From Bacteroidales bacterium (GTDB taxonomy: Bacteria; Bacteroidota; Bacteroidia; Bacteroidales; WCHB1-69), in NCBI GenBank assembly GCA_012519525.1, contig JAAYQB010000088.1:1-9830 (forward strand): a stretch of DNA of 9,830 nt, in the 5' to 3' direction. Every line of letters begins with the position of its first letter. Position 1 is the stretch's first letter. Positions 1 to 7,276 of this stretch are shown here, one piece after another. A model generated the notes under the pieces. The model was not told the origin of the DNA. It saw only the letters and a list, made by a program, of their open reading frames with translations, and made no database searches. Both the position numbers and the translations under genes were made by a program.

Positions 1-582
1 AATATTGTTTATTAAATCAATGGTTTCATCTCGTTTTGAACGATTAACATCAAATGTGATAATGTACTGATTATTGTTAAAATCCATATTGTAAATAGTA
101 CAATATTCTTTTTTTATGATACGCATTACTTCATTCATTAAATCGTAATTGAAAGTGATTTCATACTTATCTTTTATTGATTTTTCGACAATAGTTGCAT
201 TTTCTATAGCTATCTGTGTAGCTGTTTTATAGGCATTAATCAGTCCTGATACTCCTAATTTGGTTCCTCCAAAATATCTTATTACTACAGCGAGTACGTC
301 TTTTAACTCGTAGGACAACAATTGTCCATAGATAGGACGTCCTGCGGTGCCTGCCGGTTCTCCATCGTCGTTGATACGATAAAGAGGGCTATCTACATGT
401 CCGATGGTGTAGGCGTAGCAGTGATGTGTGGCGTTGTAATACGTTTTTTTGATAGATGCCATTATTTGCTTTACTTCTTCTTCGGAAGTAACGGGATAAA
501 TTAAGCTTATAAAACGACTACCTTTTTCTTTTAATACACCCTCTGACTTTTCTTCGATTGTCTTATAAGTGTAATTGTCCAT
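1..582 (-). CDS. yigZ: YigZ/IMPACT-family protein, 3' end cut by window edge
   Basis: The minus-strand frame opens with ATG at 582-580 and stays open for 194 codons to base 1, so the C-terminus lies outside the window. Family members are usually about 200 residues, so probably only about ten are missing. The N-terminal UPF0029/IMPACT domain is clear: ATHHCYAY at residues 51-58, NDDGEPAGTAGRP at 71-83 and the VVIRYFGGTKLG block at 99-110. From about residue 138 a DUF1949-like ferredoxin-fold domain follows. The family is related to eukaryotic IMPACT, a regulator of translational control; the bacterial role is not settled, and a link to nucleic acid or translation factor binding is inferred from structure. 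The start is three bases after the stop of the OPT transporter gene (TAA GTC ATG), so it is almost certainly the last visible gene of the same transcript. Family assignment is firm; function is open. Confidence 0.93.
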   Translation of the reverse strand, partial: MDNYTYKTIEEKSEGVLKEKGSRFISLIYPVTSEEEVKQIMASIKKTYYNATHHCYAYTIGHVDSPLYRINDDGEPAGTAGRPIYGQLLSYELKDVLAVVIRYFGGTKLGVSGLINAYKTATQIAIENATIVEKSIKDKYEITFNYDLMNEVMRIIKKEYCTIYNMDFNNNQYIITFDVNRSKRDETIDLINNI

Positions 583-585
583 GAC

Positions 586-2580
586 TTATTCAGCTGCGGG
601 TTTGGTACGTATAGAGCTTATGATTAAGTAACTACATAGAGCTAAAAACATCACTATTGCTAAAATATTATAAGTAGATGAGCCAATGTAGGTGCTGCTC
701 ATAGCCCAATCGGCACCCGAATATTTTAGAATAGCACTGACGATACCCATAATGGCACCTCCTGCCATTAAACCTGACGCCAATAGTGTTCCTTTGTCTT
801 TTCTTGCTTTATTTACTTTTTCGTCTTTGCCTCTTGAGCTAATCAACCAAGCAATAAATCCGCCAACTAATAGCGGTACGTTGAGAGCCAATGGAATAAA
901 CATTCCTAAAGCAAAAGCAAGTGCCGGAATACCGATTCTGTCAAGCAATACAGCCAATATGGCTCCGATGATGTAGAGCAACCAAGGAGTATGACCGCCA
1001 AACATTAAAGGTTTGATAATAGCTGCCATGGCATTTGCTTGCGGAGCAACCAATCCTCCTTCGGCACCATAACCGTAAGTTTCGGATAATATCATAATGA
1101 CGGCACCAACTGTTAAGGCTGAAACCAAAGTGCCGACAAATTTTAAACTTTGTTGTTTAAAAGGGGAGGAGCCTATCCAGTAACCGATTTTCAAATCGGT
1201 AATAAAACCTCCTGCCATCGCCAATGCCGAACAAACAATTCCGCCTACTACCAAAGCCGTTACAATACCTGTTGCACCTTGTAATCCAACTGCCGATAGG
1301 ATGAAAGAAGAAAGTATTAATGTCATCATTGTCATACCGGAGACGGGATTGGTGCCAACGGTTGCAATAGCGGTAGCCGCTACAGTTGTAAACAAAAAGG
1401 CAAAAATAAATACAATTAATATTCCTACTATTACTTGTAATAGATTCATTTGCATACCTCCGAATAGAAAGAAAACGACCATTAATGCAGCTACTATAAG
1501 AAAGCCAAACAGAATGATTTTCATCGGAATATCTTTTTGTGTACGTAGTATTTTGGCATTTTCGTCGTTTTGCGTATTTTTTCCTGTTTTGAAAGCCATG
1601 CCGAAAGATGTTTTAATCACTCCTGCAGATTTGATAACGCCAATAATACCTGCCATTGCAATGCCGCCGATACCTATATAGCGTACATAATCTTTAAATA
1701 TAATCTCAGGCTCTAATGTACTCATTAGTATTCCGTCTTGGGTGATTCCAAATTGTCCCAATAAAGGAACGATAAACCACCACGATAGGAAGGAACCTGC
1801 ACAAATAATTGTGGCATAACGTAAACCTATTAAAAAGCCTGTTCCCAACAATATGGAACTTCCACTCATGTGGAAAACAAATTTAAAATCAGCAGCTAAT
1901 TTGGTGCCGATTTCCGACATACGCGAAGAAATGCTTTCAGCCCAAAACTGGAAAGTAGTCATACAGAAATCATAGATTCCACCAATCAATCCGCTAATTA
2001 ATAATAGTTTAGCTTGCGCACCGCCTTTTGCTCCCGACACCAATATTTCGGTAGTTGCTGTGGCTTCGGGAAAAGGATATTTACCGTGCATATCGGATAC
2101 GAAATATTTTCGAAAGGGAATCAAAAATAAGATGCCTAAAAATCCGCCAAATAGAGAAGCAAGAAATATTTGCATAAAATTGACTTCTATGTGCATTTCG
2201 GGATTGCTTTCTTTTAAAATGTAAATAGCCGGCAATGTGAAAATAGCACCTGCTACTATTACTCCCGAACTTGCTCCGATAGACTGAATAATAACATTTT
2301 CTGACAAAGCACTTTTCCTTTTCGCCACAGTAGATACGCCTACCGCTATAATGGCAATAGGAATAGCCGCTTCAAATACTTGTCCAAAGCGTAAGCCCGA
2401 ATAGGCTGTGGCTGCTGAAAAAATAATAGCCGTAATGATACCCCAAAAAACAGTCCATCCGTTGATTTCAGGATATTGTTTGTGAGGAGATAAAATAGGC
2501 TGATAGCTTTCGCCTTTTTTTAATTCTTTGTATGCATTATCGGGTAAACCTTTTATTACTTCATCTTCTGTATTCGACAT
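586..2580 (-). CDS. OPT-family oligopeptide transporter
   Basis: This 664-residue integral membrane protein belongs to the oligopeptide transporter (OPT) superfamily, which in bacteria is thought to bring in small peptides or metal chelates by proton-coupled transport. The cytoplasmic N-terminus has the family opening GLPDNAYKELKKGESYQPIL (11-30) and PEI at 37-39. Long hydrophobic segments then span the protein, roughly 14-16, for example 43-61, 71-84, 104-121, 137-156, 243-260, 301-320, 353-374, 380-410, 416-430, 436-458, 480-498, 532-546, 550-582, 599-618 and 637-656. Conserved OPT signatures are YPFPEATATTEIL (168-180), NPVSGMT (411-417) and DLKIGYWIGSSPFKQQ (462-477). Length fits the bacterial family and I see no frameshift. 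The ATG start lies 22 bases after the DUF349 gene and the stop is three bases before yigZ, so it sits mid-operon. Substrate cannot be told from sequence. Confidence 0.95.
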   Translation of the reverse strand: MSNTEDEVIKGLPDNAYKELKKGESYQPILSPHKQYPEINGWTVFWGIITAIIFSAATAYSGLRFGQVFEAAIPIAIIAVGVSTVAKRKSALSENVIIQSIGASSGVIVAGAIFTLPAIYILKESNPEMHIEVNFMQIFLASLFGGFLGILFLIPFRKYFVSDMHGKYPFPEATATTEILVSGAKGGAQAKLLLISGLIGGIYDFCMTTFQFWAESISSRMSEIGTKLAADFKFVFHMSGSSILLGTGFLIGLRYATIICAGSFLSWWFIVPLLGQFGITQDGILMSTLEPEIIFKDYVRYIGIGGIAMAGIIGVIKSAGVIKTSFGMAFKTGKNTQNDENAKILRTQKDIPMKIILFGFLIVAALMVVFFLFGGMQMNLLQVIVGILIVFIFAFLFTTVAATAIATVGTNPVSGMTMMTLILSSFILSAVGLQGATGIVTALVVGGIVCSALAMAGGFITDLKIGYWIGSSPFKQQSLKFVGTLVSALTVGAVIMILSETYGYGAEGGLVAPQANAMAAIIKPLMFGGHTPWLLYIIGAILAVLLDRIGIPALAFALGMFIPLALNVPLLVGGFIAWLISSRGKDEKVNKARKDKGTLLASGLMAGGAIMGIVSAILKYSGADWAMSSTYIGSSTYNILAIVMFLALCSYLIISSIRTKPAAE

Positions 2581-2602
2581 AGTTATAAATTTTAAATGAA
2601 TA

Positions 2603-4687
2603 TTATTTTACTTCTTTTAATAATTGTAATTTTGATTCGTATTGTTGAATAGTTTCTTTGGCTTTGTTGATTTTCTTCTCAAATTCGACTTTTAGTAAAT
2701 CGCTGTTCTTTGATTCGGCAAAAAAGCCAAGATTGTTTTCCCATAAGGCAACTTCTTCTTTTAATTGTGTGATTTTATTTTGTAAAAATCGTTTTTCTTT
2801 TTGTAAGGCTTGAGAAGAATTGCTGTCTTCCAATATGTTTTTTATACGCTCTTGATAATTGATTTTTCGAATATCTTCTTCTTTTATGTTCAGCTCTTCG
2901 AATCGTTTATCAATTGCTGCACGAAACTCTTTCCATAAGCGTTCTTTGTCTTTGATAGGTGTGTAGCCAATGCCGGTCCATTCACGTTGAAATTCTTTGA
3001 TAATCTTTAAGTTTTCTTCTTTTGATTCGGCAAAAGGAGTCTCTTTTACTTTTTGAATCAAAGCTTCTTTTTTGGCAAGATTATCTTTTTCGTGTTGGTC
3101 TATGTTTTTAAAATAATCTTCTTTGGCATCAAAGAAAACATCGCATGCTTTGCGAAAACGTTTCCATAAAATATCGGATTGTTTTTTAGATACAGGTCCT
3201 ACTTCTTTCCATTCTTGTTGGAGTTTGAGAATATCGGCTGTTGCTTTTCGCCAGTCATTGCGAGTAGCTATTGCTTCGGCTTGAATACATAAATTGACTT
3301 TTTTGTTGTAATTGTCAAGCTGTTCGGATTTCATTTTTTCAAAGAATTGTTTTTTAGACTCATAAAAACTATCTAAAATATCTTTGAAGCGATTCCAAAT
3401 GTCGTCATTGTGTTGTTTGGGAGCAGGACCGATTGTTTTCCATGTGTTGAACAATTCATTCGTTGCTTTGCTTGCCTCGTTGATTTGTTTGAACGATGAA
3501 AAGTCAATATTGGTAATCTCTTGAGCTTTATTGCACAATGCTAATTTAGCTTGGTAATTATTTTCTTGGTCTTTTAATAAATTCTCGTAATGTTCTTTGC
3601 GTTTTTGATTAATGCGGTCGGAGGCATCTTTGAAACGCAACCAGATTTCTTCCGTTTTATCTTCGGCAGTAGCACCGATTTCTTTCCATTCATTATGGTA
3701 TTGTTGCAAGGTGTTGAATGCTTTGTAAATAGAAGGCTCTAAAAGAAGTGCTTCCGCTTTTTCGCATAAAGCTATTTTAAGTTCTAAATTCTTTTTTAAA
3801 TCAAGGTCTCTTAATTCTTTATTGATTTTTACTTTATCGAAAAATTTCTCGACATAGAAATGATAGTTTTGCCATAAGTCGTTGGTCTCGGCTTGAGGAA
3901 CAGGACCTATTGCCTTCCAATGTTCTTGTATTTCCTTGAATTTATCGTAAATGTTTTTCAAAGATTCATTCGAATCTATCAATAGTTTAAGTTGTTCTAA
4001 CAGCTGTTTCTTTTCTTCTAAATTCGCTTGCTTTCGTTGTTCTTGCGAATCGATAAAAGCTTGTTTGTTATCTTTATATTGGTTAAAGGCTTTGGTAAAG
4101 CGTTCTTCCAAATCCTTTATAGTGTTTTCATCTTTTACAGCATCTTGATTGTCATCGTCTTCTTCCTCTGTAGCAATATTAGCTGCAATGCGTTTTTCTT
4201 TTTCTTCTTTAATGATTTTTAAAAATCTGATTTTAAGTAAAGATACATGCTTTTTGATTTTATTAACATCTTTCTCTTTGACTACATCTTCCAATGTATC
4301 AATTACTTCTTCTAAAGTCAATGTGTCGTAAGCATCGTCGGCAATTTCTGTTTCTTCAGCTATGTCAGCCAAATCCGATTCTTCGTCCTCTTCTTCATCC
4401 ATACAAACTTCTTGCTCTGCTGCTTTTTCTTCTTGCTCTGTTGATTTTTCTTTTTCAACTACAGCTTTTTCTTCCGTTTCTTGTTCGTTGTTTTGGTCTG
4501 CTTCAGCGTTTACTGTGTTTTCAGTTGTGTCGTTTTCGTTCGCTTTTTGCTCTTCGATAGGAGTAGAAGTAGGGGTTTCAGCAGTTTTTTCTTCTGAAAT
4601 TTGTGCTTCCTTAGGAGTATTTTCAGTTGCTTCCGTATTTTCCGCTTGATTATTTTCAACTGAATTAATGTCGAAATTGTCTTCCAT
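2603..4687 (-). CDS. DUF349 repeat protein with acidic N-terminal region
   Basis: This 694-residue, highly charged protein has no signal peptide or membrane segment and is presumably cytoplasmic. Residues 1-120 are low complexity, rich in Glu, Thr, Asn and Gln, and probably disordered. Residues 120-230 are charged and helical. Five DUF349 units follow, each with a Trp pair exactly 15 residues apart: W257/W272, W334/W349, W416/W431, W493/W508 and W570/W585. The units start with a motif like EWKEIGP and continue with LW-x-RFK. Unit spacing is 77, 82, 77 and 77 residues. Residues 600-694 form a likely coiled coil. DUF349 proteins are widespread in Bacteroidota but have no agreed function; a scaffold or binding role is my inference. 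It is the first gene of the tight group with the OPT transporter and yigZ, and has its own -7 element 77 bases upstream (4764-4771). The ATG at 4687 is the natural start. Confidence 0.93.
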   Translation of the reverse strand: MEDNFDINSVENNQAENTEATENTPKEAQISEEKTAETPTSTPIEEQKANENDTTENTVNAEADQNNEQETEEKAVVEKEKSTEQEEKAAEQEVCMDEEEDEESDLADIAEETEIADDAYDTLTLEEVIDTLEDVVKEKDVNKIKKHVSLLKIRFLKIIKEEKEKRIAANIATEEEDDDNQDAVKDENTIKDLEERFTKAFNQYKDNKQAFIDSQEQRKQANLEEKKQLLEQLKLLIDSNESLKNIYDKFKEIQEHWKAIGPVPQAETNDLWQNYHFYVEKFFDKVKINKELRDLDLKKNLELKIALCEKAEALLLEPSIYKAFNTLQQYHNEWKEIGATAEDKTEEIWLRFKDASDRINQKRKEHYENLLKDQENNYQAKLALCNKAQEITNIDFSSFKQINEASKATNELFNTWKTIGPAPKQHNDDIWNRFKDILDSFYESKKQFFEKMKSEQLDNYNKKVNLCIQAEAIATRNDWRKATADILKLQQEWKEVGPVSKKQSDILWKRFRKACDVFFDAKEDYFKNIDQHEKDNLAKKEALIQKVKETPFAESKEENLKIIKEFQREWTGIGYTPIKDKERLWKEFRAAIDKRFEELNIKEEDIRKINYQERIKNILEDSNSSQALQKEKRFLQNKITQLKEEVALWENNLGFFAESKNSDLLKVEFEKKINKAKETIQQYESKLQLLKEVK

Positions 4688-4763
4688 GTATTTGATTTTT
4701 ATAGAATTAATAATTAAATTATGAAGGTTATCTGATTCAATATAAGTATAAATTTAAAGTGGA

Positions 4764-4771
4764 CAAAGGTA
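4764..4771 (-). promoter_or_regulatory. Putative -7 element for the DUF349-OPT-yigZ operon
   Basis: Read on the minus strand this is TACCTTTG, a match to the Bacteroidota -7 consensus TAnnTTTG, 77 bases before the DUF349 start codon and inside the 121-base gap after the DUF6913-like gene. A -33 TTTG at the usual spacing is not obvious; only a TTG at 4787-4789 with a short spacer. It suggests that the three-gene operon can be transcribed independently of the upstream gene. Confidence 0.55.
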
Positions 4772-4808
4772 TAAAATATTTTTATTCAACAGCATAGTTC
4801 TTGAAAAA

Positions 4809-5351
4809 TTATTTTCCATTGAGCTTATTTGTATATTTTTCGATGGTGTCAATGTAGTGCGATAAACTATCTTCTTCTTTCATTTGCAGGTTTAAATGGT
4901 AGATGTGCGGATAGGCTTCGCTTCTGGTAATTTTAAAATTGGCTTTTATTGTTAATGATAATAGATTGGTAATGATATTGTTTGATTGATAATTTGCATT
5001 GATTAATAAGTCATAACGATAAGACCATAAATTGCGTTTTAATTTGCTTTTTAATTTGCCCCAAAAAGTAATGTCTGTTTTTAATACGGTGTCAATGAAT
5101 AGACTATCTTGTAAAATAGGCGGATTTTTCTTTAGAGGAACATAAACAAGTATGCGTATTCTTTTTTGATTGCCTTCGTAGCGTTTGACGGTTTCAATAA
5201 TTTCTGCGATTTGCTCGTCATTTTCATATACGCATAAAAGGCAAATACTCAATGCTTTGCTGAATATAGGAATATCGCTATGTAGTAAAAACTCTTTTTT
5301 CCGAGAAGCTTTTAAATATCGTTGAATTGACTGAGATTGAAAAAAATGCAT
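4809..5351 (-). CDS. Conserved hypothetical protein, DUF6913-like
   Basis: This is a 180-residue soluble protein without signal peptide or clear membrane helix and with a basic N-terminus (MHFFQSQSIQRYLKASRKKE). The central and C-terminal parts contain the DITFWGKLKSK stretch (93-103), the YDLLINANYQSNN block (113-125) and a following segment ending in KANFKI (136-141). From memory this pattern of an 'F-x-W-x-G-K-x-K' stretch followed by 'DLLI-x-L' and 'A-K-F-K-V' is typical of the small DUF6913 family found in Bacteroidota, but I cannot run a profile search. No catalytic residues are recognisable and no function is known. It lies upstream of the DUF349 operon on the same strand, 121 bases away, and diverges from the T9SS cargo gene. 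A -7 promoter element lies about 42 bases upstream. Confidence 0.8.
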   Translation of the reverse strand: MHFFQSQSIQRYLKASRKKEFLLHSDIPIFSKALSICLLCVYENDEQIAEIIETVKRYEGNQKRIRILVYVPLKKNPPILQDSLFIDTVLKTDITFWGKLKSKLKRNLWSYRYDLLINANYQSNNIITNLLSLTIKANFKITRSEAYPHIYHLNLQMKEEDSLSHYIDTIEKYTNKLNGK

Positions 5352-5393
5352 ATCTTCGTATCGTTAACTATTAAAATATAAGTTTCCGACCTG

Positions 5394-5401
5394 CAAAATT
5401 A
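5394..5401 (-). promoter_or_regulatory. Putative -7 element for the DUF6913-like gene
   Basis: Minus-strand TAATTTTG fits TAnnTTTG and lies 42 bases upstream of the ATG at 5351, a normal leader length. No TTTG is found at the expected -33 position, so the promoter call rests on the -7 element alone. It is one half of the divergent promoter region 5352-5540. Confidence 0.5.
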
Positions 5402-5495
5402 CATCAATTTTTTTATACTTGCTTATAAATAGTAAATGAAAATAAAGAAAAAATAAGAAATTAAGAAAATTTTTCTTTTTGAAAGTAAAAAAATA

Positions 5496-5503
5496 TATCT
5501 TTG
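5496..5503 (+). promoter_or_regulatory. Putative -7 element for the T9SS cargo gene
   Basis: Plus-strand TATCTTTG, followed by CATC, is a good match to the Bacteroidota -7 consensus TAnnTTTG, 37 bases before the ATG at 5541. The nearest upstream TTTG (5478-5481) leaves a spacer of only 14 bases, shorter than the usual 19-21, so the -33 box is weak or absent. The leader before the ATG is A-rich with no Shine-Dalgarno sequence, as is common in this phylum. Confidence 0.6.
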
Positions 5504-5540
5504 CATCTTCTATTTTATTAACATAAAGAATTAAAAAACA

Positions 5541-6878
5541 ATGAAAAAGAGTTTTTATTTTGTAGTCTTATTTTTATTAGTTGCGGTAGTGGGTTATTCG
5601 CAAGTTCCAAAAGAAAGTAAAGGTTGGTATGAACCCGACACTATCAACACTTTTTTAGAGGATAATACCCCTTATGATAGAATGATTTATACTTATGATG
5701 AATTGGGAATGAAGACAAGAGAAATGCATTTGAGTTGGAATAATGAAAATAGCTGTTTTGAGAATATTACCTATCGTCGGTTTTTCTATAATGTGGAAAA
5801 ACGAGTGGAAAAAATGATTGAGCAAGATTGGGATAAAAATAGCAATCAATGGATTAATTTTCTTCAAGAAGAATTTGAGTACGACGAGAAAGGAAATTTA
5901 GCGAGTGAACATAACAGCATTTGGGATACAGAAAACAATGTGTTTGTTAAAAACAGACGCATGATGTATACGTATGATGAATACAACAATAAGATTAAAA
6001 TATCCTATCAGTCTTGGGATAAATCCGCTCAAGAATGGGAAGAAAAACATTACTACAATTATTTATATGTTTATGATGATAAGCATCTTATATTGTCGCA
6101 AACCATGACCGGTAGCTTTGGTTCCGACTCAAGTAAGTACGAATACACTTATGATAAAAACGGATATAAAATATCGGAAAAATTCGGGCATACCGATTGT
6201 GCAGGAATATGGTCGAATTACGATTCCATTACCTATACGTATGATGTACAATATAACCTGATAAGACGCGAGTCAAAAATATGGAGCGATGATTCGGCAG
6301 CTTATATTCATGCTTCTTGGGATGGACGTATAACCTATGCTTATGATGAAAACAACAATCGTATTTCGCATGTGAGAGAAACCTATAATTACGATTTATC
6401 CGCATGGGAAGTAGACGATTGGAATTCAAAATTAGAATGGACTTACGAAAACGATAATGCCGTAGTGATACGCTCATACGCTTGGAATAAAGACAGTTTG
6501 CTGTGGCAACCCGCTACTTCGGGGCATGTTGATATTCATTATAATAATATGCACTCAGGTTTTGAAGGAATGTTGTCAGGACATGAATTTCGGATTAGCT
6601 ATCAGCGTTTTGAACTTCTCAATGTCTGTGATAGAAAAAATATGCTAGAACTGAAGATTTATCCTAATCCTTCTGTCAATCATGTATATATAGATGGAAT
6701 TATGGAAAACAGTTCTCTTTCTATTTACGATTATACCGGAAAACTACTTCGAAGAACCGCCGTCAATACTTCTACTAAATGGATAGATATTACTTCTTTA
6801 GAAAACGGTATGTATTTGTTTGTTATTAGCAATTCTTCACAAAAAACGACAAGAAAAATCGTAAAACAATCCCGTTAA
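5541..6878 (+). CDS. Secreted T9SS cargo protein with Tyr-Asp/Trp repeats
   Basis: This 445-residue protein begins with a Sec signal peptide (MKK, hydrophobic core 5-18, probable cleavage after GYS at 18-20, before Q21). The body is made of about nine units of roughly 31 residues. Each opens with a Y-x-Y-D-like motif (near 49, 81, 112, 142, 175, 201, 231, 265 and 298), has a G/N-N-K-type turn, and most have a Trp about 16 residues on (W66, W97, W128, W159, W248, W315), often with a second Trp or aromatic residue about eight residues further on. The pattern resembles YD or RHS-like beta repeats, so I expect an elongated beta structure. Residues 369-445 are a type A T9SS C-terminal sorting domain: KIYPNPS at 372-378, LSIYDYTGKLL at 393-403, LENGMYLFVI at 420-429 and a final KIVKQ. 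The product is therefore probably exported and either anchored to the surface or released. It appears monocistronic. Ligand or activity is unknown. Confidence 0.92.
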   Translation: MKKSFYFVVLFLLVAVVGYSQVPKESKGWYEPDTINTFLEDNTPYDRMIYTYDELGMKTREMHLSWNNENSCFENITYRRFFYNVEKRVEKMIEQDWDKNSNQWINFLQEEFEYDEKGNLASEHNSIWDTENNVFVKNRRMMYTYDEYNNKIKISYQSWDKSAQEWEEKHYYNYLYVYDDKHLILSQTMTGSFGSDSSKYEYTYDKNGYKISEKFGHTDCAGIWSNYDSITYTYDVQYNLIRRESKIWSDDSAAYIHASWDGRITYAYDENNNRISHVRETYNYDLSAWEVDDWNSKLEWTYENDNAVVIRSYAWNKDSLLWQPATSGHVDIHYNNMHSGFEGMLSGHEFRISYQRFELLNVCDRKNMLELKIYPNPSVNHVYIDGIMENSSLSIYDYTGKLLRRTAVNTSTKWIDITSLENGMYLFVISNSSQKTTRKIVKQSR

Positions 6879-6890
6879 AAATTGTTTTTT
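6863..6890 (+). terminator. Hairpin overlapping the stop codon of the T9SS cargo gene
   Basis: AAAACAAT (6863-6870) pairs with ATTGTTTT (6881-6888) around a 10-base loop holding the TAA stop at 6876-6878, and two further T follow. It is AT-rich, so its strength as an intrinsic terminator is doubtful, but its position at the very end of the gene fits one. Confidence 0.45.
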
Positions 6891-6983
6891 ATGTTTTTGT
6901 TAGTATAAAGATTTGATTATCATCAATTAAATTATTTTTTGTGAAAAGTAATAGGAAAGCACTGTTTATATAAAAAAAATAGC

Positions 6984-6991
6984 TACTTTTG
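6984..6991 (+). promoter_or_regulatory. Putative -7 element for tRNA-Asn
   Basis: TACTTTTG fits TAnnTTTG and lies 31 bases before the first base of the tRNA, consistent with a short 5' leader removed by RNase P. A -33 TTTG at normal spacing is not evident. Confidence 0.55.
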
Positions 6992-7022
6992 CAAAACGAA
7001 AAAACATAGCGTTGTAGGAGTT

Positions 7023-7096
7023 TCCTCCTTAGCTCAGTTGGTTAGAGCATCTGACTGTTAATCAGAGGGTCGCTGGTTCAAGTCCAGCAGGGGGAG
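7023..7096 (+). tRNA. tRNA-Asn(GTT)
   Basis: A full cloverleaf can be folded. The acceptor stem TCCTCCT (7023-7029) pairs with AGGGGGA (7089-7095) with one T-G wobble. The D stem GCTC/GAGC lies at 7032-7035/7045-7048. The anticodon stem TCTGA/TCAGA (7050-7054/7062-7066) encloses the loop CTGTTAA with anticodon GTT at 7057-7059. The T stem GCTGG/CCAGC (7072-7076/7084-7088) has loop TTCAAGT. The discriminator is G, as expected for Asn. A complete CCA is not encoded: the bases after the discriminator are CAA. The gene decodes AAC and AAU. It sits at the junction between the core-like left part and the accessory right part of the window and is followed directly by a terminator. Confidence 0.97.
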
Positions 7097-7097
7097 C

Positions 7098-7131
7098 AAA
7101 AAAAACCAACTCAAAAGAGTTGGTTTTTTTT
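7098..7131. terminator. Strong intrinsic terminator, probably bidirectional
   Basis: Stem AACCAACTC (7104-7112) pairs perfectly with GAGTTGGTT (7117-7125) around the loop AAAA. An A tract lies before and a T tract after it, so the same hairpin has a U run when read from either strand. It begins right after tRNA-Asn and would end that transcript. On the minus strand it would stop read-through from the RNA ligase gene, whose stop is about 145 bases away. Confidence 0.9.
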
Positions 7132-7186
7132 ATTAATAATATGAATTTTATTCGGATATTGAGCTAAAGCATTTAATAAATTAGTT

Positions 7187-7208
7187 TATAGCTGAATATT
7201 CAGCTATA
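7187..7208. repeat. Perfect 22-base palindrome
   Basis: The half-site TATAGCTGAAT is followed by its exact reverse complement with no spacer. It lies in the 180-base gap between two convergent units (tRNA-Asn and the RNA ligase gene), so it is not in a promoter position for either. No T tract follows on either strand, which argues against a terminator. It could be a protein-binding site, a recombination site or chance in AT-rich DNA. Confidence 0.6.
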
Positions 7209-7276
7209 TATTTCTTTCTTTGTTTTTGATAAATAATTATGTTTTAGCTGCTGTTTTCTATTAGTATAGTGTTTTT

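Noticed and set aside
322..504. Plus-strand 60-codon frame
   Set aside because: It lies wholly within the yigZ coding region, whose minus-strand motifs are unmistakable.
1301..1681. Plus-strand 126-codon frame
   Set aside because: It is antisense to the OPT transporter gene, has low-complexity Ile/Pro/Thr-rich content and no family resemblance; the opposite strand encodes a clear protein.
3951..4649. Several overlapping plus-strand frames rich in Ser, Phe and Leu
   Set aside because: They are mirror images of the Glu/Lys-rich coding sequence of the DUF349 gene.
7023..7276. Attachment-site duplication of the tRNA 3' end
   Set aside because: No second copy of the tRNA 3' sequence was seen in the window, so an att site cannot be called.
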